Below the pieces are notes generated by a model. It searched no databases and had not been told where the DNA came from. It saw only the letters and a list, made by a program, of their open reading frames with translations. DNA of 64,000 nucleotides from Phyllobacterium zundukense (GTDB lineage: Bacteria; Pseudomonadota; Alphaproteobacteria; Rhizobiales; Rhizobiaceae), in NCBI RefSeq assembly GCF_002764115.1, contig NZ_CP017940.1, positions 1 through 64,000 of the forward strand, given 5' to 3'. The first letter of the stretch is position 1. Each line of letters begins with the position of its first letter. Below, one piece after another: positions 25,001 through 34,684 of this stretch. The translations under genes and the position numbers were made by a program.

Positions 25001-26802
25001 CAGCCTTCGATCACCGCGATATCTTCATCGATCCTGAGCCGAATGTGAAGGCAAGCCTGAAGGAACGCCAACGGCTGTTCAACCTGCCGCGCTCCAGCTG
25101 GCAGGACTATGACAAGACAAAGATTTCAGCGGGTGGCGGGGTGTTCTCACGCTCGCAAAAGTCGATAACGCTGTCGAAAGAGGCGGCGAAGGTCATCGGC
25201 CTTACCAAGACCACGGCAACGCCGTTCGAGATCATGACGGCGATCCTGAAAGCGCCGGTGGATCTTTTGTGGTTCGGCGGTATCGGTACCTATGTCCGCT
25301 CGTCGCTTGAAAGCGATGCGGAAGTGGGCGACCGCGCCAATGATTCCATCCGTATCACCGGCAGCGATGTACGGGCAAAGGTCATCGGCGAAGGCGCCAA
25401 TCTCGGCGTGACGCAGAAGGCCCGTATCGAGTTCGGCCTGCTCGGCGGACGCTGCAACTCCGACGCGATCGACAACTCCGCCGGCGTCAATACGTCCGAC
25501 GTCGAGGTCAATATCAAGATCGCGCTGTCACAGGCCATGCGCACGGGCAAGCTGCAACGCGACAAGCGCGACAAGGTGCTGGAATCGATGACCGAGGAGG
25601 TTGGCGATCTGGTGCTGCGCAACAATTATCTGCAGACGCTTGCCCTGTCGCTGGCACAGCGGCGCGGCCTAGCCGACCTTGCCTATCAGGCACGTTTCAT
25701 CAGTGACCTGGAGACCAAGAAACTCCTGAACCGCAAGGTCGAAACGCTGCCCGATGACAAGGTGCTGGCGGAGCGGCAGGTTGACGGCATTCCGTTGACT
25801 CGTGCCGAACTCGGCGTGCTTCTGGCCTATGCCAAAATCGTGCTTTCCGACCAGCTATTGGCGAGCGATCTACCGGATGATCCTTATCTCGAACAGGAAC
25901 TCATCGACTATTTCCCCAGCCAGATGAAGGCGGGCTTCAGTGAGGAAATCCGCACGCATCGCCTGCGCCGGGAAATCATCGCGACGCAACTGGCCAATGA
26001 CGTGATCAACCGTGGCGGCCCGACCTTCGTCAGCCGCCTTGCGGACCTGACAGGTCAGCCCGGTCCGGAAATCGTCCGCGCCTATCTGATCGTGCGGGAT
26101 GGCTTCGAACTGGACAAGGTGTTCGCCGAGATCGACGCGCTGGACAACGCGATACCAGGGGAAACCCAGAACGGTTTCTACGCCAAGGTGGCGCGGATGC
26201 TGAACTGGACAACCGCCTGGGTTCTGCGCAACGGGACAAAAGCGGCCGGGCTGAAGGCGGCGGTCCAGGAGATCAGGCAAGCACGCAGTGCGCTGCAGCC
26301 GCGTCTCGACAAGCTGTTGCCGCTGTCGATGACTGCGCTGATCCGTGAGGATACGGCCAGCAACGCCGCTCTTGGCGCGCCTGCGGCGCTTGCGGCGCAA
26401 CTGGCTCGTCTCGAAATCGCGCCGATCATCCCTGACATCGCAGCGGTGGCGCAGCAGGCCAATATCGACATTGCCAGTGCCGGCAAGGCCTATTTCGATA
26501 TTTCCGAAGCTTTCCGTATCGGCCGTATCGAGGACGCGGCGCGGGGTGTCTCCGTCGCCGATTATTATGACGGGCTGGCGCTGGCGCGGGCCACCGATCT
26601 GATCTCGCAGGCACGGCGGGGCATTGCCGTGGCAGCGCTCAGCAAATATGGCAAGCAGACCGATCCGGCAAAGGACTGGCTCTCAGGTCAGGGTGCACGC
26701 GTCGACGAGGTGCGGCAGCGTATGGCGAATATTGTGGAAACGGGCGATCTGACCGTTTCCAGGCTTGCTGTCGCTGCCGGATTGCTTTCCGATCTGTCGT
26801 AG
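22009..26802 (+). CDS. NAD-specific glutamate dehydrogenase, large GDH-180 type
   Basis: 1,597 residues, the size of the bacterial GDH-180 class. It catalyses glutamate plus NAD+ to 2-oxoglutarate and ammonia, mainly in amino-acid catabolism. The N-terminal ~700 residues carry ACT-like regulatory regions (LINDNMPFLLDSVLGEISER). The catalytic core includes GGLRWSDRAQDYRTEVLGLV, KGGFFPKRLP and GVGDMSGDVFGNGMLL, followed by the NAD-binding region (VIGEGANLGVTQKARIE) and a long helical C-terminus. It has a strong AGGGGGA site. It is monocistronic or linked to the following MFS gene (32-bp gap). Confidence 0.96.
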   Translation: MASKTKPDVKAVTKSKPPKAAKEKKAGTGLFQELLFARAPEEDLAVYDAGALGASAKLAQDALTRFKSGKPLIDLSESNLVYRDGRPITVVTLINDNMPFLLDSVLGEISERVSSIYLVLHPVMDVDRKSGIVIGGAGPEKPGENVARVSVMQIHVPALDGPSREIMFASLTNVLKQVREAVNDRAAMVARLSDAIEAYRTGKTPMKSAAAAEAVEFLEWLRDNNFTFLGVREYDYQGVGSQGELERSGKRGLGILSDPDVRVLKRGNQGVTTTPQIIAFLTGPEPLIVTKANTKSLVHRRGYMDYIGVKTFDPEGKVTGELRFVGLFTSGAYTRSVLKIPYLRSKTEAVISRLGFNREDHSGKQLIKVLESYPRDDLFQIDVKTLTRYAEAILALGERPRVRVLPRIDPFGRFASIIVFVPRERYDSVVREKIGAYFAGVYEGHVSAYYPAFPEGNLARVHFIIGHAEDEFPKVKREALEETVRSIVRTWEDAVAEVGDRTGTSEFTPLAAAFPDSYRENFSPDEALVDASRIAGLSRNNPLFVDFYRHRTDGPNAASLKIYHYGSAVALSHRVPLLENMGFRVISEQTFALPAADGSPLYVHDMELVSASGSPIDLADNGDLFEDVFRNIWSGASDNDGYNALALTGQLTARQIIILRAYGRYLQQAGIPYSQDFIAATLNRYPAIAKQIFNLFEQGLHPAKANLVQSQRKQTAIRAAIEEALQGVPSLDDDRILRRFLNLIESTLRTNAFSPEEDGSERVTLAFKLDPRALDALPEPRPYREIFVYGPEVEGVHLRFGPVARGGLRWSDRAQDYRTEVLGLVKAQQVKNAVIVPVGAKGGFFPKRLPTGSDRNAIFEAGRAAYITFIATLLSVTDNLQGETVLPPANLVRLDGDDPYFVVAADKGTATFSDTANAISQAHDFWLDDAFASGGSAGYDHKKMGITARGAWEAVKRHFREIGTDIQTTPFTVVGVGDMSGDVFGNGMLLSPQTKLVAAFDHRDIFIDPEPNVKASLKERQRLFNLPRSSWQDYDKTKISAGGGVFSRSQKSITLSKEAAKVIGLTKTTATPFEIMTAILKAPVDLLWFGGIGTYVRSSLESDAEVGDRANDSIRITGSDVRAKVIGEGANLGVTQKARIEFGLLGGRCNSDAIDNSAGVNTSDVEVNIKIALSQAMRTGKLQRDKRDKVLESMTEEVGDLVLRNNYLQTLALSLAQRRGLADLAYQARFISDLETKKLLNRKVETLPDDKVLAERQVDGIPLTRAELGVLLAYAKIVLSDQLLASDLPDDPYLEQELIDYFPSQMKAGFSEEIRTHRLRREIIATQLANDVINRGGPTFVSRLADLTGQPGPEIVRAYLIVRDGFELDKVFAEIDALDNAIPGETQNGFYAKVARMLNWTTAWVLRNGTKAAGLKAAVQEIRQARSALQPRLDKLLPLSMTALIREDTASNAALGAPAALAAQLARLEIAPIIPDIAAVAQQANIDIASAGKAYFDISEAFRIGRIEDAARGVSVADYYDGLALARATDLISQARRGIAVAALSKYGKQTDPAKDWLSGQGARVDEVRQRMANIVETGDLTVSRLAVAAGLLSDLS

Positions 26803-26834
26803 ACGGGTTGGGCACGATTGGTAAGGGATAGGGA

Positions 26835-28205
26835 ATGGCTGCTGCGTCGAGACGGGGCATCTGGGGTTGGATGCTCTTCGACTGGGCGGCGCAGCCGTTC
26901 TTTACCGTTGTCACCACCTTCATCTTCGGGCCATATTTCGTCTCACGCATGGCCAGCGATCCGGCTATGGGTCAGGCGGCCTGGGGCTATGGCATCGCCG
27001 TTTCCGGCCTGTTTATCGCAGTGCTCTCGCCAGTGCTCGGCTCGATTGCCGACCAGACCGGACGGCGCAAACCCTGGATCGGCTTCTTCGCCATCATCAA
27101 AATCCTGTCGCTGACCATGCTGTGGTTTGCAGCGCCCGGCTCCGGTCTGATCATGCCGCTGGTGTTCTTTTCGCTGGCCTCGATCGCTGCGGAGTTCTCC
27201 ATCGTCTTCAACGATTCGATGATGCCGCGGCTGGTTGCGCCAAAGGATATCGGCCGCATTTCCAACATGGCCTGGGGTCTCGGCTATCTCGGCGGCATGA
27301 TCGTGCTGATCTTCGTCGTGGCCTTCATGGCCGGCTCGCCTGCGACAGGCAAGACCATGCTGGGATTGAGCCCGATTTTCGGGCTCGATCCTGCTCTCGG
27401 CGAAGGTGATCGCGCGACGGCGCCCTTGTCGGCGCTGTGGTATTTCATGTTCATCCTGCCGATGTTCTTTTTCACGCCGGATGGTGCGAAGGGACTGCCA
27501 GTCGGTACGGCAGTTGGTGTGGGTTTGGCGCAACTTCGATCCACCATCGGCGAAGTGCGGCGACGACCCGGTATCTTTCGCTTCCTCGTCGGGCGCATGG
27601 TCTATCAGGACGGGGTGAATGCGCTGATCGCGCTCGGCGGCGCCTTTGCCGCGACAATGTTCGGCTGGGCAACGGCAGAGATCGGTATTTTCGGCATCAT
27701 CCTGAATGTGGTCGCCATCTTCGGCTGCCTTGCTGCCAGCAAGCTGGACACGATGCTCGGATCAAAGGTCGTCGTGGTGATTTCGCTGGTGCTGCTGACA
27801 ATCGCGACAATTGGCATCGTCTCGACCGGCCCGGGCTATACGCTGTTCGGCCTCGTACAGTTGCCGGGTGCCGATAGCGGCGGCCTGTTCGGAACGCCGG
27901 CGGAGAAGGCCTATATCGGTTTCGGCCTGTTGATTGGCGTCGCCTTCGGCCCGGTGCAGGCTTCGTCTCGTTCATACATGGCGCGCAGCATTTCAGAGGA
28001 CGAGGCAGGGCGCTATTTCGGGATCTATGCGCTGTCGGGAAGGGCGACGAGCTTCCTCGCGCCCTTCCTGGTGGCAACGGTGACGGCACTAAGCGACTCA
28101 CCGCGCCTTGGCATGGCGGTGATCATCCTCTTCCTGTTGGCCGGACTGGCAATCCTTGCGAGGACGCCCTATCCGGCCGCAAATCCTGTGCGAATCAGTG
28201 CCTGA
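26835..28205 (+). CDS. MFS transporter of the UMF1/Atg22-like group
   Basis: 456 residues with about 12 membrane helices. The N-terminal [20 protein letters not shown] and the loop [15 protein letters not shown] (an MFS motif A variant) fit the UMF1 family related to the vacuolar amino-acid effluxer Atg22. Substrate is unknown; adjacency to glutamate dehydrogenase makes an amino acid plausible but is weak evidence. AGGGATAGGGA precedes the ATG. Its last 11 bp overlap the end of the convergent purH gene. Confidence 0.85.
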   Translation: MAAASRRGIWGWMLFDWAAQPFFTVVTTFIFGPYFVSRMASDPAMGQAAWGYGIAVSGLFIAVLSPVLGSIADQTGRRKPWIGFFAIIKILSLTMLWFAAPGSGLIMPLVFFSLASIAAEFSIVFNDSMMPRLVAPKDIGRISNMAWGLGYLGGMIVLIFVVAFMAGSPATGKTMLGLSPIFGLDPALGEGDRATAPLSALWYFMFILPMFFFTPDGAKGLPVGTAVGVGLAQLRSTIGEVRRRPGIFRFLVGRMVYQDGVNALIALGGAFAATMFGWATAEIGIFGIILNVVAIFGCLAASKLDTMLGSKVVVVISLVLLTIATIGIVSTGPGYTLFGLVQLPGADSGGLFGTPAEKAYIGFGLLIGVAFGPVQASSRSYMARSISEDEAGRYFGIYALSGRATSFLAPFLVATVTALSDSPRLGMAVIILFLLAGLAILARTPYPAANPVRISA

Positions 28206-29811
28206 AATGGCGCATGCCGGTGAAGACCATGGCAATGCCGTGCTCGTCGGCAGCGGCAATCACCTCGTCATCGCGCATGGAGCCGCCCGGCTGGATCACA
28301 GCCGTTGCGCCTGCTGCGACGGCTGACAGCAACCCATCGGCGAACGGAAAGAACGCGTCGGAAGCGACGACCGAACCCTTCGTTAGAGGTGTCGAGTGCC
28401 CTGCAGCCTCCGCGGCGTCTTCGGCCTTGCGTGCGGCAATGCGGGCACTGTCGACCCGGCTCATCTGCCCGGCGCCGATGCCGACAGCGGCACCGTCCTT
28501 GACATAGACGATGGCATTGGACTTCACATGCTTGGCGATGCGGAAGGCGAGCTTGAGGTCGGACATTTCCGCATCCGTCGGTGCGCGCTTGGTGACGACC
28601 TTCAGCTCGAGATCATCGACAACGCCGCTATCGCGCGACTGGACGAGGATGCCGCCGGCAACGGTCTTGGCACTGATGCCGGAGGCGCGGGGATCAGGCA
28701 GGCCGCCGGTGACGAGCAGGCGCAGGTTCTTCTTCGCCGCGACAATCCCTTGCGCGTCCGGCGTGGCGTCCGGCGCGATGATGACTTCGGTGAAGGTCTT
28801 GACGATTTCCTCGGCGGCTTCCGCATCGAGGGTCTTGTTGAGCGCGACAATGCCACCAAAGGCCGAAACCGGATCGCAGGCGAGCGCCTTCAAATAGGCC
28901 TCCTTCAGTGTCGCGCCTTCGGCGACACCGCACGGATTGGCATGCTTGATGATGGCGACGGCGGACGTGCGGGCGGGATCGAACTCGGCAACGAGCTCAA
29001 AGGCGGCGTCGGTATCGTTGATGTTGTTGTAGGAAAGCTGTTTGCCTTGCAACTGGGTGGCAGTGGCAACACCGGGGCGTTTCTCGCCCGTCAGATAAAA
29101 GCCGGCGGACTGGTGCGGGTTCTCGCCATAGCGCATGACCGAATGGAGATGACCACCAATGGCGCGGCGGGACGGGGTCTCGGTCATCAGGGCTTCGGCG
29201 AACCAGCCGGAAATGGCCGCGTCATAGGTGGCGGTGCGGGCATAGGCCTTGGCGGCGAGGTTCTGGCGGAAGGAATAAGGCAGCGAACCCTCGTGCTTGT
29301 CCAGCATGGCGATGACCATGTCATAGTCGCCGGTATCGGTGACGACGCCGACATAGGCATGGTTCTTGGCCGCGGCGCGGATCATGGCCGGACCGCCAAT
29401 GTCGATATTCTCGACGATATTGGCGTAGTCAGCGCCGGAATGGCGAATCTCTTCGAAGGGATAAAGATTGATAACGACGAGATCGATGGCGCCGATGTCA
29501 TGGGTCTTCATTGCTGCCGTGTGCTCTGGATCGTCGCGGACAGCGAGCAAGCCGCCATGCACCTTCGGATGCAGGGTTTTGACGCGGCCATCCATGATCT
29601 CCGGAAAGCCGGTGATATCGGAGACGTCGCGCACCGGAATGCCCTCGGCAGCGATCGTCTTGGACGTGCCGCCGGTGGAGAGGATTTCAATGCCGTGCCG
29701 GTGCAGCGCATGCGCAAGGCCAGTCAGGCCCGACTTGTCCGAAACGGAAAGAAGCGCCCGTTTGACCGGATGGAGGTTCGGAGCGGGAAATGATTTTGCG
29801 GCGACGGCCAT
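28195..29811 (-). CDS. purH: Bifunctional AICAR transformylase/IMP cyclohydrolase
   Basis: 538 residues carrying out the last two steps of purine synthesis. The N-terminal MGS-like cyclohydrolase domain (about 15-150; [33 protein letters not shown]) is followed by the formyltransferase domain with ESPHQSAG-like [24 protein letters not shown] and the C-terminal [17 protein letters not shown]. Length and motifs are normal. It follows the heparinase-like gene on the same strand after about 240 bp. Confidence 0.96.
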   Translation of the reverse strand: MAVAAKSFPAPNLHPVKRALLSVSDKSGLTGLAHALHRHGIEILSTGGTSKTIAAEGIPVRDVSDITGFPEIMDGRVKTLHPKVHGGLLAVRDDPEHTAAMKTHDIGAIDLVVINLYPFEEIRHSGADYANIVENIDIGGPAMIRAAAKNHAYVGVVTDTGDYDMVIAMLDKHEGSLPYSFRQNLAAKAYARTATYDAAISGWFAEALMTETPSRRAIGGHLHSVMRYGENPHQSAGFYLTGEKRPGVATATQLQGKQLSYNNINDTDAAFELVAEFDPARTSAVAIIKHANPCGVAEGATLKEAYLKALACDPVSAFGGIVALNKTLDAEAAEEIVKTFTEVIIAPDATPDAQGIVAAKKNLRLLVTGGLPDPRASGISAKTVAGGILVQSRDSGVVDDLELKVVTKRAPTDAEMSDLKLAFRIAKHVKSNAIVYVKDGAAVGIGAGQMSRVDSARIAARKAEDAAEAAGHSTPLTKGSVVASDAFFPFADGLLSAVAAGATAVIQPGGSMRDDEVIAAADEHGIAMVFTGMRHFRH

Positions 29812-30018
29812 GGGAGTTCGTCCTCAGCAGTATGGAAGGTTGAGCGGATTTGCCAGCCGGTTAGCACAGCCGGCCAAGGAATCCTACTTGCGATCGCAGA
29901 TTCTCTCAGATCGCGACGTTTTTCTCTACAGACCACGCTCGCTAGACACGTCCGTATATCACGAGCTATGTGGGATGGGCGTCCGATCAGTGATCACGGG
30001 AGGCTGAAAACCAGATAT

Positions 30019-30042
30019 CGCCCGTTTGCCGGCAAGCGGGCG
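30019..30042. terminator. GC-rich near-perfect palindrome after the heparinase-like gene
   Basis: CGCCCGTTTGCCGGCAAGCGGGCG spans 30019-30042, a 24-bp palindrome with one mismatched pair, starting 9 bp beyond the heparinase-like stop. It lacks a strong T-run on the minus strand, so it may be a weak terminator or an mRNA 3'-end stabiliser. Confidence 0.5.
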
Positions 30043-30050
30043 GCCGAGAG

Positions 30051-31760
30051 TTACCCGTAAACCCCCAGCGTTGTACGGGTAAACTGCCACTCGACCTCCG
30101 GGCGCTGGGCGGCATTGAGCGAAAGGGTGATCTGCCGGGTTTTGACCGGGCCGCGGAAGCCGGCAAAGAACAGCGAATCCTCGATGAAGGGCTGCACTGT
30201 CGCCGAGAACATCCAGATATCGTCATTCTCCGCCTGCAGGATGATCAGGCCGTTTTCATCGACGGTGATCGTGACCGAGGGGTGCAGGTGGAAACGGATG
30301 ACTACGTCTTCGGCGCCGGTATCGCGCAATGGATTGCGGCCCGCTGCAAAGAAACTGTCTATGCCTTCGATCACGCTGCCATTGTGCGACAAAACGATCT
30401 GGCGCTCGTGATAGATGCCGAAGGGCCGGACATAGCCATTGTGATTGGCGACGAAACCAATGGCGCCTTCGCGTTCGATCCGCTCGATATTGACCTTGGT
30501 CGGACCGGCAATGATCGGCGTCCCGATCATGGTCGACAGGCCGGATGTGGTGCTGAACCGGCAGGACGAGGTATCGTTGATCGTGGCGGTGGAATGGGCG
30601 GCGGTCGAGCGTGCCAGCGGCCGGAATTCCGGCGGGCCATAGCGGTCGACGCCGGCATTGACGATGTAACGATTGCGCCCGGATGACATTTCGAACGAAA
30701 GGCAGCCGGCATGGGCGTCGCGCGACGCGGTCACCGGCGGCGCAAGTCCGGTATCAGCGATGATAGTGGTGGAATCCATCGACAGGCGCTCATAGCCGGA
30801 ATGAGGGGCGTGGGTGAGCGGCAGTCCGCCAATATCGTCGTGGCGTAGCACGGCGATGACCCGTTCCGGCATGGTGGCGCCGACGCCATTGAACAAGGCA
30901 AGGCTACCATCGTGATGGCGGAAGAAGCGCAGGGCGGGCAGCATGCGCTCGATCGCTTCGATGAGCGCCTTCGGCGGTGCTTCCTGACCGCTCGCATAGG
31001 TCTGGCGAAGAGGCAGGAGATCCGCCAGCAATTCGAGGACGGTCAGCGGGTTGCGCGAGATGTGACCACCATCCGGCAGGATCTGGCGGACAAGCTCGAA
31101 CTCGAGATTGCGCCGGGCGGAACGGCTTGTGCTGGAGGCAACCGGCAGGGCCAGTGCGGCAAGGGCGAGGGCGACGCGCGCGCGCAGTTTTTCTTCGCCG
31201 TCATCCATGACGGCGGCCATGGTGCGCAGATAGCGCACCTGCATGGCGAGGGAGCGCATGAACTGGCGGTAAGCGCGCAGATCAGCCCCAGCGAGAATGA
31301 GGCTGGAATGCTGCAGCCAGGCGATGATGCGCTGGGCCGTGACTTCGGGTGCCCAGGCGGGGCCGCCAATCGAGCGGCCATGGGTGGTGATCCAGTCACC
31401 GAGCAGTGCCCGGGCATTGGCGGTGGCAAGTTCGGTACCTGCGGCGCGCAGGTTGCGGAGCCAGCCGAAATTGTGCAGGGCAGCCTGCCAGGCAGCGTTA
31501 GGTGGTTCGACCAGGAATGGCGAGCGCCCGCCGGTTTCCACGACCCTGCCGGCAAGGGCGAAGCGGCCGTGATAAAACTCCTCCGCAAGCTGGGGATCGG
31601 CTGGACGCAGGTCCTGTGGGGCAATCAGAACACGTTCCGGCGTGAAACCGGTGAAACGCCAGCGATAAAGCGGGCCCATGCGCACACGCCTGCGGAAACG
31701 GCGCCATAACTGCGCTGTCGCAAGTCCCCACAATTGCGGTGTTTCGCTGAGCGCGACCAT
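30051..31760 (-). CDS. Heparinase II/III family protein
   Basis: 569 residues from the ATG at 31760 (MVALSETPQLWGLA). An N-terminal alpha-helical toroid (ALHNFGWLRNLRAAGT, ITTHGRSIGGPAWAPEVTAQ) is followed by a C-terminal beta-sheet Heparinase II/III domain (about 330-560; HAGCLSFEMSSGRNRYIVNA, AHSTATINDTSS). Relatives are polysaccharide lyases, but in this order the gene is conserved beside rsmB and purH and its polysaccharide is unknown. No signal peptide is apparent, which is odd for a secreted lyase. It is 62 bp downstream of rsmB. Confidence 0.85.
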   Translation of the reverse strand: MVALSETPQLWGLATAQLWRRFRRRVRMGPLYRWRFTGFTPERVLIAPQDLRPADPQLAEEFYHGRFALAGRVVETGGRSPFLVEPPNAAWQAALHNFGWLRNLRAAGTELATANARALLGDWITTHGRSIGGPAWAPEVTAQRIIAWLQHSSLILAGADLRAYRQFMRSLAMQVRYLRTMAAVMDDGEEKLRARVALALAALALPVASSTSRSARRNLEFELVRQILPDGGHISRNPLTVLELLADLLPLRQTYASGQEAPPKALIEAIERMLPALRFFRHHDGSLALFNGVGATMPERVIAVLRHDDIGGLPLTHAPHSGYERLSMDSTTIIADTGLAPPVTASRDAHAGCLSFEMSSGRNRYIVNAGVDRYGPPEFRPLARSTAAHSTATINDTSSCRFSTTSGLSTMIGTPIIAGPTKVNIERIEREGAIGFVANHNGYVRPFGIYHERQIVLSHNGSVIEGIDSFFAAGRNPLRDTGAEDVVIRFHLHPSVTITVDENGLIILQAENDDIWMFSATVQPFIEDSLFFAGFRGPVKTRQITLSLNAAQRPEVEWQFTRTTLGVYG

Positions 31761-31822
31761 GTTGTTATTGCTTCGAATCGTCGTCGACAAAGGGGGACTA
31801 TGCAACCAAAACGGTTAAAATT

Positions 31823-33220
31823 TTAGTATTTCCGTTTGAAGCGTGCCGCGAAGAACCCGTCCATGCCCGAAAGTGCCGGACTTTTGTGGGGAAGATCGGC
31901 TGGCGTCGAGCGCACAAAACCTTCCTTGGTGATGAGTTCGGAGAGACCGCCAACTTCATCCCGGGTTACCGGCACGAGTTCGATTGCCGGATTCTTGGCG
32001 AGGAGGTCATCGGCCACTTTCTCGCCTTCGAGCGGGTCGAGCGAGCAATTGGAAAAGACGACAATGCCGCCGGGGCGAACGATCGTAACTGCATGGTCAA
32101 GAAGTTTTGCCTGAAGCTGCGCCAGCTTGCTTATATCCTCGGGCGTCTTTGTCCATGGCACGTCGGGGTGACGGCGCACTGTGCCCGTCGACGAGCAAGG
32201 CGCGTCGAGCAGGATCGCGTCAAAAAGTTCGGAAGGCTGATAGGTGGAGAGGTTGGCCTCGACCGTCTCGGCGGAAAGCTGCAGGCGTTCCAGATTGGAG
32301 CGCAGCCGCTTCAACCGATTGGCCGAAAGATCGAGCGCGGTCACCTTGGCGCCTGCAAGTGCCAGCTGTGCCGTCTTCCCGCCTGGCGCGGCGCAGAGAT
32401 CAGCGACACGCTTGCCATTGATGTCGCCGAAAAGCTTTGCCGGCAGGCTCGCGGCCGCATCTTGTACCCACCACTCGCCCTCGGCAAACCCGGGAAGAGA
32501 GGTCAGTGCTCCGTCGACAGTCGCAAGGCGTACTGAACCTGTCGGCAGCGCAATGCCGCCAAGCCGCTCCGCCCATTCCTGCGGGTCGCCCTTCACCGTC
32601 AGATCGATCGGCGGCTCCTTGCTCTGGATGTCAAGAATGGCCCTGGCTCTGTCCTTGCCATAGGCAGCCATGAGGCTTTTCTCAAACCAGGCCGGGACAT
32701 TGCTGGCTGCTTCAAGGCTCCCAGCCACGAAGGTTTCCTTCTCGCGCGACAATCGCCGCAGGACAGCATTGACCATGGAGGCAAAGCGGCGGTTGCGCGG
32801 ATCATTGTTGGCGGCAGTCACCGCAAGATCGACGGCAGCACGGTCAGGCAGGTCGAGATAGAGAATCTGTGCAGCAGCGACATGCAGAAGGTGACGCAGG
32901 GCGACAGCATTATCCGGCAAGGGCCGGTCGATCAACCGACCGATAGCCGCTTCTATCGTGCCGCGATTGCGCAAGGCAGCGCCAAGGATTGCGCGCACCA
33001 GCGACCGGTCACGGTCGTCGAGCGCCATATATTGCGGATGGCCATTGCTATTGTCGGTCAGGCCATCGAGCGAGGTGTGCTTCTCGATGACCGCGCCGAG
33101 GAGGCGCGTTGCGACCTGCCTAGCGGCAAGGCCGGGGCGGTCTTCCGCATCGATATAATTGGCCGGTTTCTGCTTCTTGCCGAAAGGTCGCTTGGTGCCA
33201 TGCTCCACGCTCATGCCCAT
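31823..33220 (-). CDS. rsmB: 16S rRNA (cytosine-C5)-methyltransferase, RsmB-like
   Basis: 465 residues: an N-terminal NusB-like domain (about 25-165; [16 protein letters not shown]) and a C-terminal Rossmann methyltransferase of the NOL1/NOP2/sun family. The SAM-binding motif [15 protein letters not shown] and the [16 protein letters not shown] motif with a conserved cysteine are present, plus the second cysteine in [12 protein letters not shown]. It methylates C5 of a 16S rRNA cytosine (C967 in E. coli). Its start overlaps the htpX stop by about 10 bp, indicating coupling. MSVEHG at 33214 is an alternative start. Confidence 0.92.
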   Translation of the reverse strand: MGMSVEHGTKRPFGKKQKPANYIDAEDRPGLAARQVATRLLGAVIEKHTSLDGLTDNSNGHPQYMALDDRDRSLVRAILGAALRNRGTIEAAIGRLIDRPLPDNAVALRHLLHVAAAQILYLDLPDRAAVDLAVTAANNDPRNRRFASMVNAVLRRLSREKETFVAGSLEAASNVPAWFEKSLMAAYGKDRARAILDIQSKEPPIDLTVKGDPQEWAERLGGIALPTGSVRLATVDGALTSLPGFAEGEWWVQDAAASLPAKLFGDINGKRVADLCAAPGGKTAQLALAGAKVTALDLSANRLKRLRSNLERLQLSAETVEANLSTYQPSELFDAILLDAPCSSTGTVRRHPDVPWTKTPEDISKLAQLQAKLLDHAVTIVRPGGIVVFSNCSLDPLEGEKVADDLLAKNPAIELVPVTRDEVGGLSELITKEGFVRSTPADLPHKSPALSGMDGFFAARFKRKY

Positions 33221-34179
33221 GGGCCTTTGCGGCTGGCGCCGTCACGTCCCCAGGGAGAAGGTCTGTCTTCGCGCGGTTCATCATCGAGCGGCGCTTCCGC
33301 GGCACGCGCGGGCCTTGGCGTGTCTGGCATCTGGCGAAACTCCTCGACCATGGCCTCAAGCGCCGCGATGCGGTTGTCCGTGCTCGGGTGGGTCGAAAAC
33401 AGATTGTCGGCGCCCCGTCCGCTAAGTGGATTGATAATGAAAAGCGGCGCGGATGCAGGGTTGCGTTCGGCATCCTCATTGACGATCTGTTTGGCGCCGC
33501 GAGCGATCTTGTCCAGTGCAGAAGCCAGCCAGAGCGGATTACCGCAAATCTCGGCGCCGCGCCGGTCCGCGGCATACTCACGCGTGCGGCTGATCGCCAT
33601 CTGCACGATCATGGCAGCAAAGGGTGCGACGATCATGGCGACGAGAACGCCGATGAAGCCGAGCGGATTGTTGTTCTCGCGATTGCCACCAAAGAACATG
33701 GCGAAGTTTCCGAGCATGGAAATGGCGCCGGCGAGGGTCGCAGTAATGGTCATCGTGAGCGTGTCGCGGTTTTCGACGTGGGCTAGTTCGTGGGCCATGA
33801 CGGCGGCAACTTCCTGGGGCGAGAGGCGCTGCAACAGGCCCGTACTGGCAGCGACAGCGGCGTTCTGCGGGTTGCGGCCGGTGGCGAAAGCATTGGGCTG
33901 GTCGTTTTGAATCAGATAGACTTTAGGCATGGGCAACCCGGCTCTTGCCGCTAGATCCCGGACGATGCCGTAATATTCCGGCGCGTTTTGCTCGTCGACT
34001 TCGACTGCGTGATGCATGTTCAGCACCATCTTGTCGGAATTCCAATAACTGAAAAGATTCATCCCTGCGGCTATCACGAGGGCGATCATCATGCCGCCCG
34101 TTCCACCAATGAGAAAACCGACGCCCATGAAAAGGGCGGTCATGAAGGCAAGCAGCATTCCAGTGCGCATCACGTTCAT
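33211..34179 (-). CDS. htpX: Membrane zinc metalloprotease HtpX
   Basis: 322 residues from 34179 ([20 protein letters not shown]). Two N-terminal membrane helices are followed by the M48 catalytic motif HELAH (in [14 protein letters not shown]), two more hydrophobic helices and a downstream glutamate ([11 protein letters not shown]). HtpX degrades misfolded membrane proteins together with FtsH. AAGGAATGAAG precedes the chosen ATG; the longer frame to 34239 is not supported. The C-terminal tail is polar and ends RKGPWA. It is the first gene of htpX-rsmB and is divergent from the SDHAF4-like gene. Confidence 0.95.
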   Translation of the reverse strand: MNVMRTGMLLAFMTALFMGVGFLIGGTGGMMIALVIAAGMNLFSYWNSDKMVLNMHHAVEVDEQNAPEYYGIVRDLAARAGLPMPKVYLIQNDQPNAFATGRNPQNAAVAASTGLLQRLSPQEVAAVMAHELAHVENRDTLTMTITATLAGAISMLGNFAMFFGGNRENNNPLGFIGVLVAMIVAPFAAMIVQMAISRTREYAADRRGAEICGNPLWLASALDKIARGAKQIVNEDAERNPASAPLFIINPLSGRGADNLFSTHPSTDNRIAALEAMVEEFRQMPDTPRPARAAEAPLDDEPREDRPSPWGRDGASRKGPWA

Positions 34180-34296
34180 GGCTTCATTCCTTCTATTGAG
34201 AACCGTTGTGGTCGCAAGGTCATTCCCTATATTGAACATGTTCCGCTATATGATGGTGTTTTATACAGCAAGCTTCAATGATGGGTATGACCGACA

Positions 34297-34530
34297 ATGA
34301 ATGACGAGCAGACATCGGTGACGCCGCATGCCGATAATGATGACAACCGACCGCACCCAACGTTCGACCAGCTGCCACCAGCAGCACAGCGGGCTTTGAA
34401 AGAGGCAGAAACGCGGCGCAAGGCGGAAAAGGATGAGGCCGATCAGCCGCGCGAGATCGGCGGTCGCGGCGGCAAGGATCCGGCACGCTTTGGCGATTGG
34501 GAGATCAAGGGCCGGACCATCGACTTCTGA
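34297..34530 (+). CDS. DUF1674/SDHAF4-family protein
   Basis: 77 residues ending in the family signature (EIGGRGGKDPARFGDWEIKG then RTIDF). The C-terminal motif is that of eukaryotic succinate dehydrogenase assembly factor 4, which binds flavinylated SdhA before complex assembly. The N-terminus is charged and disordered (HPTFDQLPPAAQRALKEAE). A role in complex II assembly is inferred from the family. It is divergent from htpX. Confidence 0.88.
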   Translation: MNDEQTSVTPHADNDDNRPHPTFDQLPPAAQRALKEAETRRKAEKDEADQPREIGGRGGKDPARFGDWEIKGRTIDF

Positions 34531-34571
34531 GACTTTTCGATTTATCCACCCTGACGGGCATCTGATGAGAT

Positions 34572-34632
34572 TTTCTGCGCTTCCGGTGCTCATGGACAAG
34601 AACGTCCACTGCGCTCCGGGTCTCGAGAATCA
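34572..34632. repeat. Intergenic repeat, copy 1 (TCCGGTGCTCATG...CGCTCCGG)
   Basis: About 60 bp similar to 56763-56823 (roughly 80% by eye). Each copy holds TTCCGGTGCTCATG or TCCGGTGCTCATG, a variable centre, and CGCTCCGG(G/T)...CTCGA. Here the centre forms a GGAC/GTCC stem. It lies between the SDHAF4-like gene and the 3' end of the MATE gene. Confidence 0.65.
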
Positions 34633-34684
34633 CACCAGCTACCTCGTCAGGCTGAATTCTCGAAAGGTCTCTTGGCGCCTTGAT

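Noticed and set aside
34234..34243. GAACATGTTC palindrome between htpX and the SDHAF4-like gene as a LexA box
   Set aside because: Alphaproteobacterial LexA boxes are GTTC-N7-GTTC and Gram-positive ones GAAC-N4-GTTC; the 2-bp spacing fits neither.
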